A DNA stretch of 64,000 nucleotides, taken from Streptomyces sp. DH24 (GTDB taxonomy: Bacteria; Actinomycetota; Actinomycetes; Streptomycetales; Streptomycetaceae). The translations under genes and the position numbers were made by a program. The stretch lies in contig NZ_JARVKW010000002.1 in NCBI RefSeq assembly GCF_029813775.1, positions 62,001-126,000 on the forward strand, read 5' to 3'. A model generated the notes under the pieces. That model searched no databases. It saw nothing but the letters and a program-made list of their open reading frames with translations, and had not been told where the DNA came from. Shown here piece after piece: positions 25,125 to 33,418 of the stretch. Each line of letters begins with the position of its first letter. Position 1 is the first letter of the stretch.

Positions 25125-25159
25125 CGGGGGCGCCGCGGCAGTGCGGACCGACGCCCCCG
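25125..25159 (-). terminator. Terminator of the GH13 glucosidase gene
   Basis: Perfect 8-bp arms CGGGGGCG and CGCCCCCG around a 19-nt loop, starting 11 bp beyond the glucosidase stop on the minus strand. Confidence 0.6.
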
Positions 25160-25169
25160 GCACCGTCCG

Positions 25170-26813
25170 CTACGCCTCCAGCCAGACCGCCTGGTCGGGT
25201 GCCAGGAGGCCGCCCTCGACGGGGCCGCTGGACAGCAGGACCGAGGAGTGGCCGGGCAGGGCATGCGCCTCGGCCGAGAGGTTGACGACGCAGACGAATC
25301 CCGGCTCGCGGCGGAACACGAGGACCCCGTCCGGGGCTTCCAGCCAGGTCAGCGTGCCGTCGCCGAGGGCGGGGTGGGAGCGGCGCACGCGCAGCGCGGT
25401 GCGGTACAGCTCCAGCATCGAGGTGCCGTCGCCGGTCTGTGCCGCCACGCTGCGCTCGGCCCAGCCGGCGGGCTGCGGCAGCCAGGGGGCGGAGGTGGTG
25501 CCGTCGGGGCTGAAGCCGTAGGGCGTGTCCGCGCCCGACCACGGGATGGGGACGCGGCAGCCGTCTCGGCCGCGGTCGGTGTGGCCGGAGCGTTCCCAGA
25601 TGGGGTCCTGGAGCACGGCCTCGGGCAGGTCCTCGACCTCGGGCAGGCCGAGTTCCTCGCCCTGGTAGATGTAGGCGCCGCCGGGCAGGGCTAGCATGAG
25701 GAGCGCGGCCGCGCGGGCCCGGCGGGTGCCCAGTTCCAGGTTGAGGGGGCCTTCGGGGCGGTAGGGCTCGTTGGCCACCCAGCGCCTGACGGTCTTGCGG
25801 CCGTAGCGGCTCACGTGGCGCACGACGTCGTGGTTGGACAGGACCCAGGTGGCGGGCGCGCCGACCGCGCCGAGCATGGCGAGGGAGTTGTCGATGACGG
25901 CGCGCAGGCCCTTGGGGTCCCAACTCGACATGAGGAAGTCGAAGTTGAACGCGGTGTGCAGGCCGTCGGAGCGGACGTAGGCGGCGAGCCGTTCGGGGGT
26001 TTCCGCCCAGGCCTCGGCGACGAAGGCACGGTCGCCGGGGAACTCGTCGGCCACCCTGCGCCAGGCGCGGTAGATGTCGTGGACCTCGTCGCGGTCCCAG
26101 TGCGGGTGCTCGACGTGCCGCAGGGGCTGCCCGTCGTCCGGGGCGCAGCGGGGCGGCAGGTCGGGAAGTTCGGGGTGCTTGACCAGACCGTGCGCGACGT
26201 CGATGCGGAATCCGTCGACGCCGCGGCCGAACCAGAAGCGGATGATGTCCTCGAACTCCGCGCGCACCTCGGTGTTCTGCCAGTTGAGGTCCGGCTGCTG
26301 GGGGGCGAACAGGTGCAGGTACCACTCGCCGTCGGGCAGCCGTGTCCAGGCCGGGCCGCCGAAGCAGGACACCCAGTCGTTGGGCGGCTCGGCGCCGTCG
26401 GGGCCCCGGCCGGGACGGAACACGTAGCGTTCGCGCTCCGGGCTGCCCGGTCCGGCCGCCACCGCCGCGCGGAACCAGGCGTGCTGGTCGGAGGTGTGGT
26501 TGGGCACGATGTCGGGGATGACGCGGATGCCGTGCCGGTGGGCTTCCTCGATGAGCTGCTCCGCGTCGGCCAGGGTGCCGAACAGCGGGTCGATCTCGCG
26601 GAAGTCGGCGACGTCGTAACCGTGGTCGGCCATCGGGGACTTGTACCAGGGGTTGATCCAGATGGCGTCGACGCCGAGGTCCTTCAGGTACGGCAGGCGG
26701 GAGCGGATGCCGGCGATGTCGCCGACGCCGTCACCGTTTCCGTCGGCGAAGCTGCGGATGTAGACCTGGTAGATGACGGCGCTGCGCCACCACGGTGCGG
26801 GGGTGTCGGTCAT
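25170..26813 (-). CDS. GH13 alpha-glucosidase / oligo-1,6-glucosidase
   Basis: Cytoplasmic glycoside hydrolase of 547 residues that should release glucose from alpha-glucosides such as maltose, isomaltose or trehalose-like oligosaccharides. The (beta/alpha)8 barrel begins WWRSAVIYQVYIRSFAD. Catalytic elements: the nucleophile Asp in GFRIDVAH (about 202), the acid/base Glu in FVAEAWAE (about 264), and the transition-state Asp in LSNHDVVRH (about 326). The loop IVPNHTSDQHAWF is typical of the GH13 alpha-glucosidase subfamilies. The ATG at 26813 has GGAG about 12 nt upstream. No ABC transporter lies nearby, although agl-type glucosidase genes often neighbour one. A decayed paralogue lies 4 kb away. 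Confidence 0.92.
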   Translation of the reverse strand: MTDTPAPWWRSAVIYQVYIRSFADGNGDGVGDIAGIRSRLPYLKDLGVDAIWINPWYKSPMADHGYDVADFREIDPLFGTLADAEQLIEEAHRHGIRVIPDIVPNHTSDQHAWFRAAVAAGPGSPERERYVFRPGRGPDGAEPPNDWVSCFGGPAWTRLPDGEWYLHLFAPQQPDLNWQNTEVRAEFEDIIRFWFGRGVDGFRIDVAHGLVKHPELPDLPPRCAPDDGQPLRHVEHPHWDRDEVHDIYRAWRRVADEFPGDRAFVAEAWAETPERLAAYVRSDGLHTAFNFDFLMSSWDPKGLRAVIDNSLAMLGAVGAPATWVLSNHDVVRHVSRYGRKTVRRWVANEPYRPEGPLNLELGTRRARAAALLMLALPGGAYIYQGEELGLPEVEDLPEAVLQDPIWERSGHTDRGRDGCRVPIPWSGADTPYGFSPDGTTSAPWLPQPAGWAERSVAAQTGDGTSMLELYRTALRVRRSHPALGDGTLTWLEAPDGVLVFRREPGFVCVVNLSAEAHALPGHSSVLLSSGPVEGGLLAPDQAVWLEA

Positions 26814-26940
26814 GTGAGGACGATGCTCCTTGGACGTCGAGGACGTGGGCGCGGGCGGCCGAGGCGGGCGGCGGCGATGTCTCGGGTGCGGCGCGGGCCG
26901 GAGACCGGCAGCCGGAGAACCGGGGGCAGGCAGCCCCCGC

Positions 26941-27070
26941 CACGGCGGCTCCCGACCGGCCCGCCCCACCACGGCGGCTCCCGACCGGCCCGCCCCACCA
27001 CGGTGACTCCCGACCGGCCCGCCCCACCACGGCGACTCCCGACCGGCCCGCCCGACCACGGCGGCTCCCG
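26941..27070. repeat. 29-bp tandem repeat, about 4.5 copies
   Basis: Units start at 26941, 26970, 26999, 27028 and 27057 (last one partial). The consensus begins CACGGCGGCTCCCGACCGGC and ends CCGCCCCAC; copies 3 and 4 differ at one to three bases. There is no spacer between units, so it is not CRISPR. It lies in the 551-bp region between the glucosidase start and the GNAT stop; that region contains no other recognisable gene. Confidence 0.9.
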
Positions 27071-27364
27071 CGTGGGGCAGCCCGCGGCGCCGTTCCGTCA
27101 TGAGGGTCATGCCGTTCGCCTCCCACACCGCCGCGCCCCGAGCCGCCGACTCCGGCCGCTGTTGTTCTTCCCTGTGCCGGCGCCGCTGTCACCGGTCGGG
27201 CCGGCACCGATCAGCCGGGCGAAGGCCGCGCGCTCAGGACCACCAACGGCGCATCGTCGCGCCCGCCCACGTGCTCCCCCGCGCGACGACCGCTCCGCCA
27301 CCCCGACCTCGACAGGATCAGGGCGGCACCGGCGAGCGTCCGCACGGCTGACGGGCCGTCGGCC

Positions 27365-27838
27365 TCAGCCGCGCAGGTCCAGCTCACCGACTGTCTGGTC
27401 GCCGCTGGTCTCCCCGGTCGGACGGAATCCGAGCCCGAGGTAGAAGCCCTCGGGTCCGTCCGCGCCCGGGTGCCAGGTGGTGGTCAGGCGGGTGCCGCCG
27501 CGCCGACGGATCTCGGCGGCGACCGACTCCACGGCGAACCGGCCGTAGCCCCGGCCCTGTTCGCCGTCCGCGATGGTGAGGCGCCACAGGCCGGAACGCA
27601 CGTCGGTTCCCGTGCCGTCGCCGCTCCAGTCGATGCCGAAGAAGGCCATGAGGAAGCCGACGGGCCGCTCACCGTCGACCACGAGGCGGGGCCATGCGAC
27701 GCCGGGGTGGACATACGCCTCGGCCAGCGACGTCACGACCGGCGCCACCAGGTGCTCCTGATCCGGGCGGACCCGCAGACCGATCGCCGCTTCGAAGTTG
27801 GCGGGGGTGATCTCCCGCAGCCCGAGTGTGGTCGTCAT
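27365..27838 (-). CDS. GNAT-family N-acetyltransferase
   Basis: Acetyltransferase of 157 residues using acetyl-CoA. Strand-turn-helix elements of the GNAT fold are seen: LREITPANFEAAIGLRV at the N-terminus, VGFLMAFFGIDW (beta4), then WRLTIADGEQGRGYGRFAV with the Q-G-R-G-Y-G acetyl-CoA loop near residue 94, and EGFYLGLGFRPTGE at the end. The layout is like spermidine/diamine acetyltransferases, but the substrate is not certain. ATG at 27838 follows GAGGG. It appears monocistronic. Confidence 0.85.
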   Translation of the reverse strand: MTTTLGLREITPANFEAAIGLRVRPDQEHLVAPVVTSLAEAYVHPGVAWPRLVVDGERPVGFLMAFFGIDWSGDGTGTDVRSGLWRLTIADGEQGRGYGRFAVESVAAEIRRRGGTRLTTTWHPGADGPEGFYLGLGFRPTGETSGDQTVGELDLRG

Positions 27839-28054
27839 CCGGGGACCCTCGATTCGGTTGCGGCGGCGCTGGTCGACCGGGTGAGGATATGTCCCGGAAC
27901 GGCGCGACGGACGGCGGTGCCTGCCCGTACGCGTCAGGACTGACGCCCCCGAACGCCCCCTCACCGCAGCGCGGCGGCGAATCCCACCAAGGGCATCACA
28001 TTTCCTTCACGAAAACTCTACTCTTGGTGCTCCAACGTTCAACCAGGGGGCGAC

Positions 28055-28513
28055 ATGACCAATCCGTACGTGCCGACAGGCGCGCCGGCGCCGAAATGGG
28101 CACGCAAGCGCTACGTGCTGCCCGCGCTCGGCCTCGCCTTCTTCCTCGGCATCGGAGCCGGTGCCGGCGGCTCGCAGCCGGACGGCGACGCGAAGCCGGC
28201 CGTTGCCGAGGCGCGGCCCACCGCGACGGTCACCGCCACTGCCACCGTGACCGCGCAGCCCGAGACCGAGCCCGAACCCGCGCCCACCGTCACGGAAACC
28301 GTGAAGGTCAAGGTCACCCGGACCGTCACCGCCGAGCCGGCCGCAGATCCCGGCACCGACGAAAGCTCCGGCGGCAGCGGCGGGGGCAGCGTCTCCTACG
28401 ACAACTGCGCCGCGGCACGGGCCGCCGGAGCCGCCCCCGTCCACCGGGGCGACCCCGGCTACGGCCGTCACCTCGACCGTGACGGCGACGGGACCGGCTG
28501 CGACTGGGGATGA
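28055..28513 (+). CDS. Excalibur calcium-binding domain membrane protein
   Basis: Protein of 152 residues. A short N-terminal tail precedes one membrane segment (about 21-40, YVLPALGLAFFLGIGAGAG), then a Thr/Val/Glu/Pro-rich extracellular stalk with TVTATATVT-type repeats (55-100), and a C-terminal excalibur domain (about 113-152). The domain shows YDNCAAARAAGAAPVHRG, then LDRDGDGTGCDW: a DxDxDG Ca2+-binding loop and two conserved Cys. It is probably anchored and exposed at the cell surface. No operon partner: the next gene converges from the opposite strand 51 bp away. Confidence 0.9.
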   Translation: MTNPYVPTGAPAPKWARKRYVLPALGLAFFLGIGAGAGGSQPDGDAKPAVAEARPTATVTATATVTAQPETEPEPAPTVTETVKVKVTRTVTAEPAADPGTDESSGGSGGGSVSYDNCAAARAAGAAPVHRGDPGYGRHLDRDGDGTGCDWG

Positions 28514-28564
28514 CGCGCGACACCCACCGCGCCGCGACGGGACCGCGGAGAGCGCGCCGCACCT

Positions 28565-29371
28565 CTACCCGGCGACCGCCTCGCGGTCCGCGCGGAAGCG
28601 TGAGGTGCAGGGGTGTTCCTCTCCCAGAGCCGCCGTGCTGACGTCCACCACCGTCTGCATCAGCGCCCGGGCCTGACCGGTCCGGCCTGCGGCGCTCAGC
28701 ACCAGCGCCAGGTCGGCCTGGGCCCTGAGCGTGTCCGGGTGTTCGGCGCCCTGGTGGCGCTGCCGCACGGCGATCACCTCGCGGGCGACGGTCTCCGCCT
28801 CCGCCAGCCGGCCCACCGTGCGCAGGATCCCCGCCAGGAGGTGGCGCGCGGACCAGCTGTCGCAGTGCCCGGGGCCGAGCACCCGGTCGATGTCCCGCAG
28901 CGCGGCACGCACGACGGGCTCGGCCTCGTAGGGCCGGGTGAGGGACAGCGCGCGGCCGAGGCTGAGACGCGCGGTCAGTGCCGCGGGATGGTCGGCGCCG
29001 AACGCTCGCAGGGCGTGGTTGACGGCGGTGCGAGCGAGTTCGTAGGCCTGCGCGCACCGGCGTTGTTCGCCGACGTTGTCGGCCAGCCGGGCCATCGTGG
29101 TCAGCGTGGCCGGATGGTCCGGGCCCAGTAAGGACTTCTGGCCTTCGAGGGCGTGCTGCAACTGGACCTCGGCGCGCGTGTGGCGGGCGAGTCCGTTCAG
29201 GGCGAGCGCATAGTCGGCGCGGGCCTGCAGGGTGTCGGCGTCCTCGGTGTCCGGCCCCGTGGGCGGACGGCCGAGGACCCGGGCGTAGAGCCGCACCGAG
29301 GCGGCGAAGTCACCCTCGCGAAGGGCTTGTCGGGCCTGTCGGACGCTGGCGTCCGTGGTGGGCGCGGTCAT
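28565..29371 (-). CDS. Tetratricopeptide repeat protein (TTA codon)
   Basis: Protein of 268 residues built of TPR-type helical repeats (about 40-250), of the kinesin-light-chain-like kind: LGPDHPATLTTMARLADNVG, FGADHPAALTARLSLGRAL, QGAEHPDTLRAQADLALVL and LGEEHPCTSRF recur every 42 or so residues. It is a likely protein-interaction scaffold. ATG at 29371 has GGAGG 9 nt upstream. Codon 81 (29131-29129) is TTA, so it should be translated only when bldA tRNA is available. No enzymatic domain is present. Neighbours do not reveal its partner. Confidence 0.85.
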   Translation of the reverse strand: MTAPTTDASVRQARQALREGDFAASVRLYARVLGRPPTGPDTEDADTLQARADYALALNGLARHTRAEVQLQHALEGQKSLLGPDHPATLTTMARLADNVGEQRRCAQAYELARTAVNHALRAFGADHPAALTARLSLGRALSLTRPYEAEPVVRAALRDIDRVLGPGHCDSWSARHLLAGILRTVGRLAEAETVAREVIAVRQRHQGAEHPDTLRAQADLALVLSAAGRTGQARALMQTVVDVSTAALGEEHPCTSRFRADREAVAG

Positions 29372-29926
29372 CGAGGCTGATCCTCCACGCGTGATCGAGT
29401 ACGGGCCGGGCGAACACGCCCCTCTCCCCCGTTGACTCACGGCCGCTGTCGGTGCGGACAGCGGCCGACGGCCGGCGAGCCACCGTGCCGGGCGGGCCGG
29501 TCGGGCCGGGCGAACCGGAAGGAACGCCGGCGGCCGGCACCGGGGCGGCGGTCGCCCGACCCCGGCGACTGCGGACCGTGGCACGCCGACGAGCGGCGGT
29601 CACCCGGCCCCGGCGGCTGCCGGCCGCGACACGGTCCGAGCGGGCGATACTCGACCCGGCCCGACAGGACACCCCGGCCGGCGCCGCCGACGGGCCGTCC
29701 CCCTGCCTCCGGCCGACGAGCGCGACGGCGTCGGGGCGCGGCTCTGCGCCGTCGCGACCGGACGGGGACCCGCGGGCCGCGGCCGTGCGGGCCCCGTTCC
29801 CGGCGGCCGGTCCCCGCGTTCCCGTACTCCGCGCCGCCCTGCCGCCGCGAAGTGCGGAACCGCGCTCTGCCGGACCCGGCGGGGCCCGGCGCGGGGCCGG
29901 GCGTCCCGCCGCCCGCGGTCAGGCGT
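29372..29926. other. Intergenic region with hairpin, about 555 bp
   Basis: No believable gene. A perfect hairpin at 29441-29466 (GGCCGCTGTC, loop GGTGCG, GACAGCGGCC) lies 70 bp upstream of the TPR gene and could terminate transcripts from the GAF gene or act in the TPR leader. An imperfect duplication of about 33 bp is visible around 29545-29620. Confidence 0.5.
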
Positions 29927-30934
29927 TCAGTCGGACAGCGGGCCCCCACCCAGCCGTTCGAACTGCTGCTGCACATTGGCGGCGAAGGCCTGCGGCTCGG
30001 CCCCGGCGTAGCCCTGTCCCGAGGTGTTCATGGCCACCGTGAGGACGCCCTTGAACGGCGCGCCCGGGGAGGTGCGCACCGGTGTGCACAGGAAGCTGAA
30101 GTCCTGCGGCATCGGGGCGTCGCACGTGCGGAGCGCCACCTGCGGCACCGTGGTGGGCCGGCCCGTGGCGAGCGCGTCGTCCATCGCGTTGAAGACCCCG
30201 ACGGCGTCGAGGCCGGGCAGCACCTGGCGGCCCGGGCTGAACTGGCGGACCATGCCGAAGGCCTGGCCCTGCCTGCCGTTGGCGTAGCGCAGCAGGTGCT
30301 CGGGGCCTTCGGTGAGCATGATGGGGAACGGCGCCCCGTCGAAGACGGCGAAGAGTTCCTGCTGCTGGGCGAGCAGGCTGTCGCGCAGCCGGAACTCGGA
30401 CAGCAGGGTCTCCGTCAGTTCGTGCATGCCCTGGCGCAGTTGGCGGTCCCAGGCGCGGGGCTTGAAGTCAGCGACGCACACGGTGCCGAGGATCATGCCC
30501 GTGTTGTCGCGCAGCGGAGTGCCCAGGTAGGAGCGCACTCCCAGGTCGTTGACCAGCGGGTTGCCCTTGAAGCGCGGGTAGTCGAAAACGTCCTCCAGGG
30601 CGAGCTGGGTCTGCTGGGCGACGACGTGGGGGCAGAAGCCGTAGTCGCCCGGCGCCTCGCGCGCGAGGTTGCTCAGGTCGAACGGTATGCCGCCGCCGTC
30701 GGCGTTCGCGGTCTCCTCGGGGGAGGAGGTGGGCACGTACATGCCGCGGAACATCTGCCGCTCGTCGTTGATGAAGTTGACCATGGCCAACGGAGCATGG
30801 GTGAAACTGGCCGCGAGGCGCGCAATACGGTCAAAGGTGGCTTCCGCCTCCACCGCATTGAGGCCGAGAATCCTCAGCCGCAGCGTCCTCTGTTCGCCGG
30901 CGAGACGATCGTGTTCGGATGACAGGGATTCCAT
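29927..30934 (-). CDS. GAF/PAS sensory protein without output domain
   Basis: Soluble protein of 335 residues. The N-terminal GAF domain (about 22-180) includes FDRIARLAASFTHAPLAMV, ERQMFRGMYV, YGFCPHVV, GVRSYLGTPLRD and GTVCVADFKPRAW, the pattern of GAF domains found with histidine kinases and diguanylate cyclases. A PAS-like region (about 190-320) follows. No kinase, GGDEF, phosphatase or DNA-binding domain is present, so it must act through a partner or bind ligand on its own. It is divergent from the ketosynthase cassette across a 540-bp AT-richer region. Confidence 0.8.
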   Translation of the reverse strand: MESLSSEHDRLAGEQRTLRLRILGLNAVEAEATFDRIARLAASFTHAPLAMVNFINDERQMFRGMYVPTSSPEETANADGGGIPFDLSNLAREAPGDYGFCPHVVAQQTQLALEDVFDYPRFKGNPLVNDLGVRSYLGTPLRDNTGMILGTVCVADFKPRAWDRQLRQGMHELTETLLSEFRLRDSLLAQQQELFAVFDGAPFPIMLTEGPEHLLRYANGRQGQAFGMVRQFSPGRQVLPGLDAVGVFNAMDDALATGRPTTVPQVALRTCDAPMPQDFSFLCTPVRTSPGAPFKGVLTVAMNTSGQGYAGAEPQAFAANVQQQFERLGGGPLSD

Positions 30935-31474
30935 GAGGTCCGATCAAAGCAGAGATCCGGCCGCGATGGGCCACCCCTCTCGGTCATTCCCCGCTCTCCT
31001 GCCACATCGTCAACACTTCCGGTACCAGGATGACTTGGCGCGGGGCGCGGTCCGGAGCGTACTCCGAGGCCGGTCGACAGGTGGCCATTCTGGGATTCTG
31101 TCCACGTTTCTCGATGTTTGAACCAGCAGCGATCACTTCCCGTCATTTCTTGGTTGACGCAGAACCGAAACGATTTTGCGCCTGACAATCGTGCGATGGG
31201 CTTGTTTTCGACACCGACGCCACCCGACCAACGTGACAGACGACACTCGAACGAACCTTCGAGCCCGGGGCGGCGAGGGCCTCGGCGGTGGGTTTTACCC
31301 ACGTTCACACCGCCCGTCTGAAGGGCAGCACCCCTTGGGGTCCCGCCCGGACCTGGCCCGTTCACAGTGGCCACCGCGTCAAGCGTCTCGCCGGAAGCGG
31401 GAGTTACGTTGGAGCAAGGTCAACAACGTCATAACGTACGGACAGTGGCGATCGCATGGAACGGAGTGCTCTCA
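30935..31474. other. AT-richer divergent region upstream of the ketosynthase gene
   Basis: 540 bp, noticeably lower in GC than its surroundings, with no gene recognised. Near the ketosynthase start, inverted repeats cluster: ACGTTG (31406-31411) with CAACGT (31424-31429), flanked by TTACGTT and TAACGTA (31432-31438). This is a likely regulatory region for the cassette and perhaps the GAF gene. Confidence 0.55.
31404..31438 (+). promoter_or_regulatory. Clustered dyad repeats before the ketosynthase gene
   Basis: TTACGTTG-12 nt-CAACGT followed by TAACGTA forms overlapping dyads of an ACGTT half site, ending 36 bp before the ATG. It could be an operator for a dimeric or cooperatively binding regulator; none is encoded directly next to the cassette. 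Confidence 0.45.
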
Positions 31475-33418
31475 ATGAACAGGTCCGACGTGGACGCTCG
31501 GTCGGTGGCGGTGATCGGCATGGCCTGCCGGCTGCCCGGTGCGTCAGGACCCGACCAACTGTGGGCTCTGCTGCGCGCCGGCGTGGACGCCACCAGCGAG
31601 ACGCCCGGTGACCGGTACGACGTCGACACCCTTCATGCCCCCGGGCCCGCGCAGGGCCGCATAGCCGGTCGCCGCGGCGGCTACGTCGACGGCGTCGCCG
31701 ACTTCGACGCCGAGTTCTTCGCCATGTCCCCCACCGAGGCCACCGAACTCGACCCGCAGCAGCGCCTCTTGCTCATGACCGCCTGGGACGCGCTTGAGGA
31801 CGCCGGTCAGCGTCCCGACCTGCTGGCGGGCAGCCGGACCGGGGTGTTCGTCGGCAACGCCCGGGCCGACTACCTCGAAGTCGCCCTCCGGCGCGGCCAG
31901 GAGACCGTGACGGCCGCCAGTCTCAACAACTTCCGTTCACTGCTGCCCGCCCGGCTGTCCCACTTCTTCGACTTCCGCGGCCCCAGCGTCGTGGTGGACA
32001 CCGCCTGCTCCTCGTCGCTCGTCGCCGTGCACCAGGCCGTGCAGAGCCTGCGGGCCGGGGAGAGCCCGCTCGCCCTGGCCGCCGGGGTGAACATCCCGCT
32101 GCGCGCGGACGAAAGCCTGGTGCTCAGCCACGCCGGTGCCATGGCAAGCGACGGGCGCTCCAAGTTCGGCGACGCGGGCGCCGACGGGTACTCCCCCAGC
32201 GACGCCGTGGCGGTCGTGGTGCTCAAGCCGCTGGCCGCCGCGCTGGCCGACGGCGACCGCATCCGCGCCGTCATCCAGGGCAGCGCCGTCGGCAACGACG
32301 GCCGCACCAGCGACACCGTCCTCAACCCGTCGCTGCAGGGCCAGCTCGACGTGCTGCGCTGGGCGTACGAGGACGCCGGGGTGGACCCGGCCGACGTCGA
32401 CTACGTCGAGGCGCACGGCTCCGGATCGCCCACCCTCGACCCGCTGGAACTGACCGCGCTGGGCCGGGTGCTCGGCGCGGGCCGCCCCGCGGACCGGCCA
32501 CTGCTGGTCGGTTCGGTCAAGACCAACATCGGGCACGCCGAGGCCGGCGGCGGCATGGCCGGTCTGATCAAGACCGTGCTGTGCCTGGAGCACGGCCAGG
32601 TGCCGGCCAGCCTGCACCTGGACACCCCCCATCCGGGCGTCGACTGGGACCGGCTGCCGATCACCGTGCCGCGGCGGCTCACGCCCCTGCCCGACCGGGG
32701 CAGAGCGGCCGTCGCCGGAATCTGCGGGCAGGGCTCCTCGGCCCTCAACGCCCACGTGATCCTCCGGCAGGCCACCTTCCCCGCCGCCCCGGCCCACCCG
32801 GCCCCGGACGGCACACCGTACGTACTGGCCCTCTCCGCGCACAGCGCCGCCGCCCTCGACGCGCTGGCCCGGTCCTACGTCGAGTGGCTGTGCCCCGACG
32901 GCGCCGGAGCCTCGTACTCGGTGCGCGACATCTGCTACAGCGCCCTCGCGCGGCGCGGGCACCACGCCCACCGCAGGGCCGTCCTCGGCAGCAGCCACGC
33001 GGAGCTGGCGGCGGCCCTCACCGGGTCCCCGCAGCTGGACGGGCGCCCCCTGTCGGCCGTCGCCGACCGCTACCGCAGAGGCGAGGACGTGGACTGGACG
33101 GCCGTGTTCGGCGCGCCCGGGCGCTTCGTGCCGCTGCCTGCCTACCCGTGGCAGACCCGCCGGTACTGGCCCGGAGAGGAGCACGACGACGGCACGGGCG
33201 ACCTCGCTGCCTGGGTCCTGCGCGAACACGCGCGCACCGGCTTCGACGACACCTCCTCCCTCACCGACATCGGCATCGACTCGCTGGCGAAACTGCGGAT
33301 CGTGGTGGAACTGGCCAAACGGTGCCAGCAGGAGGTCGACCCGGAGGGGTTCGGCCGGCTGCGCACGGTCGGCGAGCTGCGGCAGTGGACGCGCGAGCTG
33401 CAGACGGCCGGCCGATGA
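31475..33418 (+). CDS. AT-less type I ketosynthase-ACP protein
   Basis: Polyketide synthase of 647 residues. The ketosynthase (about 10-430) has the active-site Cys in DTACSSSLVAVHQ (about 177) and His residues in VEAHGSGSPTLDP (about 312) and SVKTNIGHAEAGGG (about 353). The KS-AT linker (about 440-520) then runs straight into the post-AT linker DVDWTAVFG...PLPAYPWQTRRYW, so the acyltransferase is cleanly absent. A C-terminal carrier domain has the phosphopantetheine Ser in DIGIDSLAKLR (about 602). No KR, DH, ER or TE. HGSGSPTLDP departs from the common HGTGTxxGDP. ATG at 31475 is chosen; GTG at 31445 or 31466 is possible. The stop overlaps the adenylation gene by ATGA. Confidence 0.9.
   Translation: MNRSDVDARSVAVIGMACRLPGASGPDQLWALLRAGVDATSETPGDRYDVDTLHAPGPAQGRIAGRRGGYVDGVADFDAEFFAMSPTEATELDPQQRLLLMTAWDALEDAGQRPDLLAGSRTGVFVGNARADYLEVALRRGQETVTAASLNNFRSLLPARLSHFFDFRGPSVVVDTACSSSLVAVHQAVQSLRAGESPLALAAGVNIPLRADESLVLSHAGAMASDGRSKFGDAGADGYSPSDAVAVVVLKPLAAALADGDRIRAVIQGSAVGNDGRTSDTVLNPSLQGQLDVLRWAYEDAGVDPADVDYVEAHGSGSPTLDPLELTALGRVLGAGRPADRPLLVGSVKTNIGHAEAGGGMAGLIKTVLCLEHGQVPASLHLDTPHPGVDWDRLPITVPRRLTPLPDRGRAAVAGICGQGSSALNAHVILRQATFPAAPAHPAPDGTPYVLALSAHSAAALDALARSYVEWLCPDGAGASYSVRDICYSALARRGHHAHRRAVLGSSHAELAAALTGSPQLDGRPLSAVADRYRRGEDVDWTAVFGAPGRFVPLPAYPWQTRRYWPGEEHDDGTGDLAAWVLREHARTGFDDTSSLTDIGIDSLAKLRIVVELAKRCQQEVDPEGFGRLRTVGELRQWTRELQTAGR

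Noticed and set aside
26941..27070. Possible CRISPR array
   Set aside because: Units are contiguous without spacers and no cas genes are nearby; it is a plain tandem repeat.
27107..27301. Open frame of 64 codons on the minus strand near the 29-bp repeat
   Set aside because: Arg/Gly-rich, no supporting signals; considered non-coding.
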